Source: Streptomyces sp. S3(2020) (GTDB lineage: Bacteria; Actinomycetota; Actinomycetes; Streptomycetales; Streptomycetaceae). Taken from it: 51,939 nucleotides of DNA. How positions within the stretch are numbered: the stretch's first letter is position 1; the number at the start of each line of letters is the position of its first letter. Below, piece after piece: positions 8,594 to 18,123 of this stretch. Under the pieces are notes generated by a model. The model was not told where the DNA came from and ran no database searches. It saw only the letters and a list, made by a program, of their open reading frames with translations. Both the position numbers and the translations under genes were made by a program. The stretch covers positions 1 through 51,939 of the forward strand of contig NZ_JABERD010000056.1 of the NCBI RefSeq assembly GCF_013044505.1, given 5' to 3'.

Positions 8594-8983
8594 ATGCGAA
8601 TCGGCGAGCTGGCCGCACGGGCCGGGACCACGACGCGGACGCTGCGGTACTACGAGTCCCGGGGGCTGCTGTCCGCGCGGCGCGGCGACAACGGGTACCG
8701 GGCGTACGACGAGAGCGATCTGAAGCTGCTGCGGCAGATCAGGACGCTCCAGGACTTCGGGTTCGACCTGGAGGAGACGCGGCCCTTCGTGGAGTGCCTG
8801 CGGTCCGGGCATCCCGAGGGCGACTCGTGCCCCGCGTCGCTCGCGGTCTACCGGCGCAAGCTGACGGAGCTGGACGAGTTGATCGGCGAACTGCGAACCG
8901 TGCGGGCGCGGATCGGCGTACGCCTCGCGGCCATGTCCGGGGACGAACCACCTTTGTGCGAACTGGGAGGGCAGGAACGGTGA
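8594..8983 (+). CDS. MerR-family transcriptional regulator
   Basis: 129 aa. The N terminus is a standard MerR winged helix (MRIGELAARAGTTTRTLRYY, residues 1-20, then ESRGLLSARR). A dimerisation coiled coil follows (about 76-112). Two cysteines occur mid-protein (Cys69 and Cys78 in VECLRSGHPEGDSCP) and one near the end (PLCELGG), which could make it a thiol or metal sensor. The stop overlaps the thioredoxin start (GTGA), so the two are co-translated. The cysteine arrangement plus the partner suggests a redox-responsive unit; that part is inference. Confidence 0.92.
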   Translation: MRIGELAARAGTTTRTLRYYESRGLLSARRGDNGYRAYDESDLKLLRQIRTLQDFGFDLEETRPFVECLRSGHPEGDSCPASLAVYRRKLTELDELIGELRTVRARIGVRLAAMSGDEPPLCELGGQER

Positions 8984-9294
8984 TCGATGTGACGGACGCG
9001 GATTTCGCGGCGGAAGTGATCGGGTCCGATGTGCCGGTGCTGGTCGAGTTCACGGCGGACTGGTGCCCGCCGTGCCGGCAGATGAAGCCGGTGCTGCACG
9101 CTCTCGCGGAGGAGGAGGCCGACAGGCTCAAGGTGGTGCAGTTGAACGTGGACCACAATCCGCTGACCACGAACGCCTACAAGGTTCTCTCCATGCCGAC
9201 GTTCATGGTCTTCCGCGACGGTGAGCCGGTGAAGTCCATGGTGGGAGCCAGGCCCAAGCGCCGTCTGCTGGAGGAACTGGCCGACGTGATCTGA
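8980..9294 (+). CDS. Thioredoxin
   Basis: 104-aa cytoplasmic thiol-disulfide reductant with a full thioredoxin fold. The active site is WCPPC (in FTADWCPPCRQMKP), which differs from the commonest WCGPC, and the cis-proline is in LSMPTFMVF. It starts with GTG 8980, overlapping the MerR stop by four bases, with GGGAGG about nine bases upstream. No signal peptide, so it acts inside the cell. A terminator follows at 9311. WCPPC changes redox potential in other thioredoxins; here that is a suggestion only. Confidence 0.92.
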   Translation: MIDVTDADFAAEVIGSDVPVLVEFTADWCPPCRQMKPVLHALAEEEADRLKVVQLNVDHNPLTTNAYKVLSMPTFMVFRDGEPVKSMVGARPKRRLLEELADVI

Positions 9295-9310
9295 TTCCGC
9301 ACAACGAAAG

Positions 9311-9340
9311 AATCCCCTCGGCAATTGCGCCGGGGGGATT
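9311..9340 (+). terminator. Terminator after merR-thioredoxin
   Basis: AATCCCC (9311-9317) pairs with GGGGATT (9334-9340), with inner GGC/GCC pairing, followed by TCTCT. It closes the two-gene unit before the helicase gene. Confidence 0.7.
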
Positions 9341-9417
9341 TCTCTGCTTACACTCAATGGTTCGCGACTTTACGGGAATTCGGTCGCGGAGAAGCTCAGT
9401 AGGCACAGTATATCGGC

Positions 9418-11661
9418 GTGGGAGTGGAATTGTCAAACAGCGATGAAATTCGCGGTGAGCAGGAATTCATCGACACCCTGTATGCACGCGTGGACGCCCT
9501 GCGCGGTGACACCGAGGCCGGTGTCACCGACGCGCTCGCCCAGGGCAACACGCCCATGCAGGCCCGCCTGGAGCGGGACATCCTGGTCGCCGAACGCTCG
9601 GGGCTGCTGGCCGCGCTCAACGCGGTGGACGGCTCGCTGTGCTTCGGCCGGATCGACCTGACCTCCGGCACCAGCCACCACATCGGCCGGATCGGGCTGC
9701 GCAGGGACGACGCCGAGCGCACTCCGGTCCTCATCGACTGGCGGGCCGACGTGGCCCGGCCGTTCTACCTGGCCACCGGCCACACCCCGATGGGCCTGCG
9801 GCGGCGCCGGCACATCACCACCGAGGGCCGTGAGGTCACCGCCCTGCACGACGAGATCCTCGACCTCGGCGACGCCACCCGCACCGGCCACGAGGACCCG
9901 ACCGGTGACGCCGTACTGCTCGCCGCGCTCGACGCCGCCCGCACCGGCCGGATGCACGACATCGTGCAGACCATCCAGGCCGAGCAGGACGAGATCATCC
10001 GCGCACCGCACCGCGGGGTACTGGTCGTCGAGGGCGGCCCCGGCACCGGCAAGACGGCCGTCGCACTGCACCGGGCCGCGTATCTCCTCTACGAACACCG
10101 GGAGTTGCTGGCCAAGCGTGCCGTCCTGATCGTCGGCCCCAACCCCGCCTTCCTCGGCTACATCGGCGAGGTGCTGCCCTCGCTGGGCGAGACGGGCGTG
10201 CTGCTCGCGACGGTCGGCGAACTGTTCCCCGGCGTGAAGGCGAAGGCGACCGACACCCGCGAGGCGGCCGCCGTGAAGGGGAGCGCCGCGATGGCCGACG
10301 TCCTCGCCGCAGCCGTACGCGACTGGCAGTCGCTGCCCGATCCGGTGATCGCGATCGAGCACGAACGCGAGATCCTCATGCTCGACGACGATCTGGTGCG
10401 GGTCGCCCGCGAACGCACCCGCGAGGCCGGACTGCCGCACAACGTCGCCCGCGAGCACTTCGAGGGCCACATCCTCAACACCCTCACCGAGCTGTACGCC
10501 GAGCGCGTCGGCACCGATCCGTACGACGGCACGAGCCTCCTCGACCCGAGCGACGTCACACAGATCCGCGACGAGATCGCCGAGAACCGTGAAGTCTGGG
10601 CCGCCATCGACCAGTTGTGGCCCCGTCTGACCCCGCAGCGCCTGGTCGCGGACTTCCTCGCCGACCCCGTGGGTCACCTCCCCGACGAGGACGCGGCCGC
10701 GATCCGGCGCCCGGTGACCCGGGCGTGGACCGTCGCGGACGTACCGCTGCTCGACGAGGCGGCCGAACTCCTCGGCGTGGACGAGCGGTTGGCGCGGGCC
10801 CGGGCGGAACGCGAGCGCGAGACCCAGGTCGCCTACGCGCAGGGCGTGCTGGACGTCTCCTACGCCTCACGCACCTACGAGTTCGAGGACATCGACGACG
10901 AGGACTCCGAAGTCCTTTCCGCGCACGACATCATCGACGCCGAACGGTTCGCCGAGCGACAGGAGGAGGACGACCACCGCAGCGCCGCCGAGCGCGCGGC
11001 GGCCGACCGGACCTGGGCCTTCGGGCACATCATCGTCGACGAGGCGCAGGAGCTGTCGCCGATGGCCTGGCGGCTGCTCATGCGGCGCAGCCCGACCCGC
11101 TCGATGACCCTGGTCGGCGATCCCGCGCAGACCGCGGAGGCGGCAGGCGTCGGCTCCTGGCGGAAGATCCTCGAACCGTATGTCGAGGACCGCTGGGACC
11201 ACACCCGCCTGGCTGTCAACTACCGCACGCCCGCCGAGATCATGGAGCTCGCGGCGGCCGTCGTACGGGCGGAGGACCCGGACTTCGAACCGCCGAGCTC
11301 GGTCCGATCGACGGGGGTACGGCCCTGGGTACGCGCCACCGACGACCTGCCCGGCGCCGTGGCCGAGGCGGTCGAGGAGCTGACCCCCGCCGAGGGCCGG
11401 CTCGCGGTCATCGCCCCACGCCATCTGCACCGCAGGATCGCGCCCCGGCTGGACGGGGTGACGGCGGGCGCCGAGCCCGACCTCACCCGGACCGTCGTCC
11501 TCCTCGACCCGCGGCAGTCCAAGGGCCTCGAATTCGACTCCGTCCTTGTGGTCGAGCCGGGGCTGTACGGCACGAGTGACCTCTACGTGGCCCTCACCCG
11601 GGCCACCCAACGGCTGGGCGTGCTGCACACCGGCCGACTGCCGAAGGCGTTGGCCGGTTAG
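9418..11661 (+). CDS. HelD-like UvrD/Rep-family helicase (RNA polymerase-associated)
   Basis: 747-aa superfamily-1 ATPase. The N terminus (about 10-75) is an antiparallel helical arm like that used by HelD to enter the RNA polymerase channels. Walker A is GGPGTGKT (206-213), Walker B is IIVDEAQELS, motif III is VGDPAQTA, motif IV is AVNYRTPAEI and motif VI is YVALTRATQRL. HelD proteins release stalled RNA polymerase from DNA; the Streptomyces HelR branch also displaces rifamycins. The start is uncertain: GTG 9418, GTG 9424 or TTG 9430. GGGAG at 9420-9424 spaces best with TTG 9430. Its 3' end overlaps the convergent lipoprotein gene by four bases. Whether it is HelD or HelR needs alignment. 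Confidence 0.88.
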   Translation: MGVELSNSDEIRGEQEFIDTLYARVDALRGDTEAGVTDALAQGNTPMQARLERDILVAERSGLLAALNAVDGSLCFGRIDLTSGTSHHIGRIGLRRDDAERTPVLIDWRADVARPFYLATGHTPMGLRRRRHITTEGREVTALHDEILDLGDATRTGHEDPTGDAVLLAALDAARTGRMHDIVQTIQAEQDEIIRAPHRGVLVVEGGPGTGKTAVALHRAAYLLYEHRELLAKRAVLIVGPNPAFLGYIGEVLPSLGETGVLLATVGELFPGVKAKATDTREAAAVKGSAAMADVLAAAVRDWQSLPDPVIAIEHEREILMLDDDLVRVARERTREAGLPHNVAREHFEGHILNTLTELYAERVGTDPYDGTSLLDPSDVTQIRDEIAENREVWAAIDQLWPRLTPQRLVADFLADPVGHLPDEDAAAIRRPVTRAWTVADVPLLDEAAELLGVDERLARARAERERETQVAYAQGVLDVSYASRTYEFEDIDDEDSEVLSAHDIIDAERFAERQEEDDHRSAAERAAADRTWAFGHIIVDEAQELSPMAWRLLMRRSPTRSMTLVGDPAQTAEAAGVGSWRKILEPYVEDRWDHTRLAVNYRTPAEIMELAAAVVRAEDPDFEPPSSVRSTGVRPWVRATDDLPGAVAEAVEELTPAEGRLAVIAPRHLHRRIAPRLDGVTAGAEPDLTRTVVLLDPRQSKGLEFDSVLVVEPGLYGTSDLYVALTRATQRLGVLHTGRLPKALAG

Positions 11662-12467
11662 GGAGAGGGCGACGGGGAGAGGGGCTCCAGCGAAGCGCAC
11701 AGGGCGGTCGGGAAGGCCGGCTCTCGGTCCTGCACGCCCTGGCAGCCCCCCGCCGCCGTACGGAAGAAGGACTTCCAGCCCGACTTCCCGGCCTTGTAGA
11801 ACCAGCGGTCGCTCACGTGGGAGTTGCAGGCTCCGGTCGTCGTGTCCTCGCAGGCCGGGCCCGCGCGCCAGGAGAAGTCCAGTACCAGCCACTTGCCGTC
11901 GCAGTGCTCCGCGTTCCGGTAGGTGTGGGCGGGTGCGCCGATCTCCTTCAGCGCCTGCTCGTAGGACGGTGCGGTGCAGCCGGTGGCCGGAGGGGTGCAG
12001 CCGAGGTCGCCGCAGAGGCGCAGCGCGGGCAGATGGGCGCCCTCGGTGGTGAACACGGTGCTCATGCCGACCACCAACTCCCGGTCTCCCAGCGGCTCGG
12101 GGAGCCTGACCCGTGTCTTCGCCGTGGTCGTCCCGGTGCAGCCGGAACGCCGGTCGCCCGACGGCGAGTCGAACGTGACCTGGACCCGCACGCTGTTCGC
12201 CACGGGTTCGGTGAGCACCGCCTTGAGGTGTCGCACGCAGGGGTTCGGGCCGCTGGGCACGTCCGAGGAGATGGTCAACGTCCGCTGGTCGTCGGCGAGT
12301 TCGGCGCCGGTGGTCCGGATGGGTGCGGACAGTGTCCAGGGGAGCGCGGTGGCCGACGGTGAGGTCTCCCGGCCGGCCACCTGTGTTCCGCACGCGCCGA
12401 GCAGCAGTACGGCGACAGCGCAGAGCAGGGCGGCCGGGGCCGCCCCGCGCGTGCTTCCGGATCGCAT
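11658..12467 (-). CDS. Putative secreted lipoprotein, cysteine-rich
   Basis: 269 aa with a clear lipobox (VLLLGAC, Cys26), hence an outer-face lipoprotein. The mature part carries about ten cysteines at scattered positions, suggesting several disulfides, and ends in a Ser/Pro tail. No enzyme or transport motif is recognised. It lies 65 bases downstream of glgB on the same strand, so it may be read as the last gene of the glgE operon or from its own promoter. The start ATG 12465-12467 has GGGGGAG about nine bases upstream. Confidence 0.8.
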   Translation of the reverse strand: MRSGSTRGAAPAALLCAVAVLLLGACGTQVAGRETSPSATALPWTLSAPIRTTGAELADDQRTLTISSDVPSGPNPCVRHLKAVLTEPVANSVRVQVTFDSPSGDRRSGCTGTTTAKTRVRLPEPLGDRELVVGMSTVFTTEGAHLPALRLCGDLGCTPPATGCTAPSYEQALKEIGAPAHTYRNAEHCDGKWLVLDFSWRAGPACEDTTTGACNSHVSDRWFYKAGKSGWKSFFRTAAGGCQGVQDREPAFPTALCASLEPLSPSPSP

Positions 12468-12532
12468 GGGCCTCGACTCCCCCGTGGAGCACCGACGTGG
12501 ACCCGGTTCACTCTAGAGACAGTCGCTCCCGG

Positions 12533-14962
12533 CTACTCGGGTCGTAGCCACACCGTTGCCAGTGGCGGCAGGGTGAGGGTGATGCCGGCCGGGCGGCCGT
12601 GCCAGGGGGTTGCGTCCGGTTTGATGATGTCCGGGTTGGTGAGGTCGCCGCCGCCGTACTTGGCGATGTCGGTGTTGAGGGTCTCGTGCCAGGCGGGGAT
12701 GGAGTCGGGGACGCCGAGGCGGTAGTCGTGGCGGGCGACGGGGGAGAAGTTGGAGACGGCGAGAAGGGGGGTTTCGGCGGCGTCGAAGCGGAGGAAGGCG
12801 AAGACGTTGTCCTCGGCCGCGTCTCCGACGATCCACTGGAAGCCGTCGGGGGTCGTGTCCTGTTGCCACAGCGCCGGGGTGTGGCGGTAGACGATGTTGA
12901 GGTCACGGACCAGGTCCCGCACTCCCCGGTGGTCGGCCTCGGCGCCGTAGCCGGGGTCGAGGAGCCACCAGTCGGGGCCGTGTGCCTCCGACCATTCGGC
13001 GCCCTGGGCGAACTCCTGCCCCATGAAGAGGAGTTGTTTGCCGGGGTGGGCCCACATGAAGGCGAGGTAGGCGCGGTGGGTGGCGCGTTGTTGCCACCAG
13101 TCGCCGGGCATCTTGGAGACCAGGGAGCGTTTGCCGTGGACGACTTCGTCGTGGGAGATGGGCAGGACGTAGTTCTCGCTGTAGGCGTAGACCATGGAGA
13201 AGGTCATCTCGTGGTGGTGGTACTTGCGGTGGACCGGCTCGTGCTGGACGTAGCCCAGGGAGTCGTGCATCCAGCCCATGTTCCACTTCAGGCCGAAACC
13301 GAGTCCGCCGAAGCCGCCGGGGCCGATGTGGTGGGTGGCGCGGGTGACGCCGTCCCAGGCCGTCGACTCCTCGGCGATGGTCACCACGCCCGGAACCCGC
13401 CGGTAGACCGTGGCGTTCATCTCCTGGAGGAACGCCACCGCGTCCAGGTTCTCCCGGCCGCCGTGCTCGTTCGGCAGCCACTGACCCGGCTCGCGTGAGT
13501 AGTCGAGGTAGAGCATCGAGGCGACCGCGTCCACCCGCAGCCCGTCGATGTGGAACTCCTCGCACCAGTAGACGGCGTTGGCGACCAGGAAGTTGCGCAC
13601 CTCGCGGCGGCCGAAGTCGAACTCCAGGGTGCCCCAGTCGGGATGCGCGGAGCGCAGCGGGTCCTCGTGCTCGTACAGGGGCCGCCCGTCGAACTCGGCC
13701 AGCGCCCAGTCGTCGCGCGGGAAGTGGGCCGGCACCCAGTCCATCAGCACGCCGATACCGGCCTGGTGGAAGGCGTCCACCAGGTACTTGAAGTCGTCGG
13801 GGGTGCCCAGGCGGGCCGTCGGGGCGTAGAACCCGGTGACCTGGTAGCCCCAGGAGCCGCCGAAGGGATGCTCGGCGACCGGCATCAGCTCGACATGGGT
13901 GAACCCGAGGTCCTTGACGTACGCCGGGAGCTGATCAGCGAGTTGACGGTACGTCAGCCCCGGTCGCCAGGACGCCAGATGGACCTCGTACACCGAGAAC
14001 GGCCCTTCGTGCGCCGGGGTGTCCGCGCGCCGCTCCAGCCACGCGTCGTCGTGCCACTCGTGGTGCGAGGCGTGCACGATCGACGAGGTGTCGGGCGGGA
14101 CCTGGGTACGGCGGGCCAGCGGGTCGGCGCGCAGGGTCTTCGAACCGTCCTGCCGGGTGATCGCGAACTTGTACAGCTCGCCCTCACCGATACCGGGCAC
14201 GAACAGCTCCCAGACCCCCGACGAGCCGAGGGAGCGCATCGGATACCCGGTGCCGTCCCAGAAGTTGAAGGTGCCGGCCAGGCTCACCCCGCGCGCGTTC
14301 GGCGCCCACACCGTGAAGCGGGTGCCGGTCACGCCCTGGTGGGTCATCGGCTCGGCGCCGAGCGCCGTCCACAGCTGCTCGTGCCGGCCCTCGCCGATCA
14401 GATGCAGGTCCAGATCGCCCAGCGCGGGCAGGAAGCGGTACGCGTCCTCGGTCTCCTGGACGCTTCCCTCGTACGCCACGAGCAGCCGGTACGCGGGGAC
14501 CTCCCGCAGCGGCACCAGGCCCGAGAAGAACCCGTCGCCGTCGTCGTGCAGCTCCACCCGCAGGGTTCCGGCGACGACCGTGACGGAGAGCGCGTACGGC
14601 TTGAGGACGCGGAAGGCGATGCCGCCGGGCACGGGGTGGGCGCCGAGCACTCCGTGCGGGTCGTGGTGGGTGCCGGTGAGGAGACGATGGCGGTCGTCGG
14701 CATGGACGGTCGGCGAGACCGTCACGGGTGCCTCCGGCGGGGAAGCGGAGACCTTTTCGGGGGCCGTCTTCTTCAGGGCCGGCTTTTTCGCGGGGGTCTT
14801 CCCGGCGGTTGTCTTCCTGGCCGTCGGTTTGTCCGCCGTCGCCTTCTTCACTGTCGCTTTCTTGGCTGTCGCTTTCTTCGTGGCGGCCTTCTTCACGCTC
14901 TTCGCGGCCTTCTTGGCCGACTTCTCGGGATCCTGATCGCTGGACGGGGGGCGGGGGGTCAC
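12533..14962 (-). CDS. glgB: 1,4-alpha-glucan branching enzyme with Lys/Ala-rich N-terminal tail
   Basis: Adds alpha-1,6 branches to the glucan made by GlgE. 809 aa. Order: a basic, low-complexity tail rich in Lys, Ala and Thr (residues about 14-69, with repeats such as KKATAKKATVKKATADK), an N1 domain, a CBM48 domain (about 205-300) and a GH13 catalytic barrel. Catalytic residues visible are Asp478 (DGLRVDAV), Glu531 (TIAEEST) and the later Asp in LPISHDEVVHG. The start GTG 14960-14962 has GGAGG six bases upstream. Last enzyme of glgE-treS-mak-glgB, 11 bases after mak. The longer frame upstream is only a shadow of mak. The basic tail resembles histone H1 C-terminal tails and is unusual for GlgB in other phyla. 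Confidence 0.96.
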   Translation of the reverse strand: MTPRPPSSDQDPEKSAKKAAKSVKKAATKKATAKKATVKKATADKPTARKTTAGKTPAKKPALKKTAPEKVSASPPEAPVTVSPTVHADDRHRLLTGTHHDPHGVLGAHPVPGGIAFRVLKPYALSVTVVAGTLRVELHDDGDGFFSGLVPLREVPAYRLLVAYEGSVQETEDAYRFLPALGDLDLHLIGEGRHEQLWTALGAEPMTHQGVTGTRFTVWAPNARGVSLAGTFNFWDGTGYPMRSLGSSGVWELFVPGIGEGELYKFAITRQDGSKTLRADPLARRTQVPPDTSSIVHASHHEWHDDAWLERRADTPAHEGPFSVYEVHLASWRPGLTYRQLADQLPAYVKDLGFTHVELMPVAEHPFGGSWGYQVTGFYAPTARLGTPDDFKYLVDAFHQAGIGVLMDWVPAHFPRDDWALAEFDGRPLYEHEDPLRSAHPDWGTLEFDFGRREVRNFLVANAVYWCEEFHIDGLRVDAVASMLYLDYSREPGQWLPNEHGGRENLDAVAFLQEMNATVYRRVPGVVTIAEESTAWDGVTRATHHIGPGGFGGLGFGLKWNMGWMHDSLGYVQHEPVHRKYHHHEMTFSMVYAYSENYVLPISHDEVVHGKRSLVSKMPGDWWQQRATHRAYLAFMWAHPGKQLLFMGQEFAQGAEWSEAHGPDWWLLDPGYGAEADHRGVRDLVRDLNIVYRHTPALWQQDTTPDGFQWIVGDAAEDNVFAFLRFDAAETPLLAVSNFSPVARHDYRLGVPDSIPAWHETLNTDIAKYGGGDLTNPDIIKPDATPWHGRPAGITLTLPPLATVWLRPE

Positions 14963-14973
14963 GGGGGAGCCTC

Positions 14974-16338
14974 CTATGTCGCATACCGCTGGATCGCGGC
15001 CATCGGTACGGGCAGCCAGTCGGGGCGGTGCCGGGCCTCGTAGACGACCTCGTAGATCGCCTTGTCCGTCTCGTAGGCCCGCAGCAGCACGGGGTCGGTG
15101 CGCGGATCGGCACCGGCGATCTCGGCGTACCCGGAGCAGTACGCGGCCCGGCAGGCGTGGGCCCAGCCCGGCATCGGGGGATCGGCCGACAGGGCGGCGT
15201 AGTCGAAGGAGCGGAGCATGCCCGCCACGTCCCGCGCCGGAGGCTGTGGCATCCGCCGTTCGGCCAGCGGCTTCGACGGCTCGCCCTCGAAGTCGATCAG
15301 CGACCACTGTCCGGCGGGCGAGCGCAGACACTGGCCGAGGTGCAGATCGCCGTGCACGCGCTGCGCCGTCCAGGTGCGGCCCTCCGCGGCCAGGTCGGCC
15401 AGCGCGGTGAACGCCGAGTGCAGCCCGGGGGCGTACGGACGCAGCGAGGGCACCGCCTGCACGGCCGCCTCCAGGCGCTCGATCATGCCGTCGACGAGTG
15501 CGCCCAGCTGTGCGTGGCCCAGTGTCACCGAGGGCAGCGCGCGGGCCAGTGCCGTGTGCACCTCGGCGGTGGCCCGTCCCAGGGCCCGTGCCTCCGCCGC
15601 GAAGTCCTCGCCCTTGGCCAGCATGTCCAGCGCCAGCTCCCAGCCGTCCGTCGCACCCTGGACGAAGGGTTGGAGAACGCCCAGGACGTACGGTTCCTGG
15701 GACACCTCCGTGAACATCCAGGCCACCGGTGCCGGCACCTGTCGGCATTCCTCGCGTTCCAGCGCCAGGGGCAGTTCCACGTCGGGGTTGACGCCGGGCA
15801 GGACCCGGCGGAACAGCTTCAGGATGAACGTATCTCCATAGACGATCGAGGAGTTGGACTGCTCCGCGGAGACGAGGCGGGGTACCAGGCCGCTCTCCAT
15901 CCGCGGCCGGCGCGGTGAACGCTTGAAGCACAGCTCGCCGATGCGCTTCTGGGATCCCCGCAACGCTTCGAAGATCACCTCGGTCAGTCGCGGGTCGTAC
16001 AGGGCCTCGTACACCGTGCGTCCGGCGAGCGGGCCCTCCTCGATATGGCCGATCAGCGCGGGCGCCAGATGGGGTGGCAGCGCCTCGCGCACACCTATGA
16101 GGAGCTGGTAGCAGTCACCCTGTGTGCGGGGTTGCTCGGCGCGCACCAGCAGGTGGTGGAGACCCAGCTGCCCGTCGGCCGGCAGCACCGCCGTGGCCGC
16201 GACCAGCGAGAACCCGGTGACCGGACGACCCTTGCCCGCGAACCAGCGCTGCCGCGGCAGCCACTCCCGCAGCAGTGGATCAAGTGACGCGAGGAGGGCG
16301 GGACTTGTCGTGGCAGTACGGATGACGGCTTCCGACAT
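14974..16338 (-). CDS. mak: Maltokinase (Mak/Pep2)
   Basis: Phosphorylates maltose with ATP to give maltose 1-phosphate, the donor for GlgE. 454 aa. It has the aminoglycoside-phosphotransferase-like kinase fold: VHGDLHLGQ (catalytic loop) and LIDFEGEP (Mg-binding Asp), preceded by the maltokinase N-terminal cap with WLPRQRWFAGKG. TreS lies immediately upstream and glgB 11 bases downstream, matching the known operon order. In some actinobacteria treS and mak are fused or form a complex; here they are separate, with an 84-nt gap that contains a strong hairpin. Confidence 0.95.
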   Translation of the reverse strand: MSEAVIRTATTSPALLASLDPLLREWLPRQRWFAGKGRPVTGFSLVAATAVLPADGQLGLHHLLVRAEQPRTQGDCYQLLIGVREALPPHLAPALIGHIEEGPLAGRTVYEALYDPRLTEVIFEALRGSQKRIGELCFKRSPRRPRMESGLVPRLVSAEQSNSSIVYGDTFILKLFRRVLPGVNPDVELPLALEREECRQVPAPVAWMFTEVSQEPYVLGVLQPFVQGATDGWELALDMLAKGEDFAAEARALGRATAEVHTALARALPSVTLGHAQLGALVDGMIERLEAAVQAVPSLRPYAPGLHSAFTALADLAAEGRTWTAQRVHGDLHLGQCLRSPAGQWSLIDFEGEPSKPLAERRMPQPPARDVAGMLRSFDYAALSADPPMPGWAHACRAAYCSGYAEIAGADPRTDPVLLRAYETDKAIYEVVYEARHRPDWLPVPMAAIQRYAT

Positions 16339-16385
16339 GGCGTCGCGTCCTTTCCCCGGGTGGGCGGGGTGTTACTGATGCGTGC

Positions 16386-16419
16386 CCCGGGCGGGGCGGC
16401 GGAAACCGTCCCGCCCGGG
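16386..16419 (-). other. Intra-operon hairpin between treS and mak
   Basis: Perfect 10-bp stem CCCGGGCGGG (16386-16395) with CCCGCCCGGG (16410-16419), beginning four bases after the treS stop on the minus strand. No T tract follows. It could be a partial terminator, a message-stabilising structure or a processing site that lowers mak and glgB relative to glgE and treS. Confidence 0.6.
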
Positions 16420-16422
16420 CTG

Positions 16423-18119
<1,697 letters not shown>

Positions 18120-18123
<4 letters not shown>

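Noticed and set aside
9295..9417. Rifamycin-associated element upstream of the helicase
   Set aside because: No matching inverted repeat; only the thioredoxin terminator is seen.
12533..15931. GlgB as a 1132-residue protein
   Set aside because: The extra N-terminal 323 residues are a shadow of mak; a GTG with a strong ribosome site at 14962 starts the real protein.
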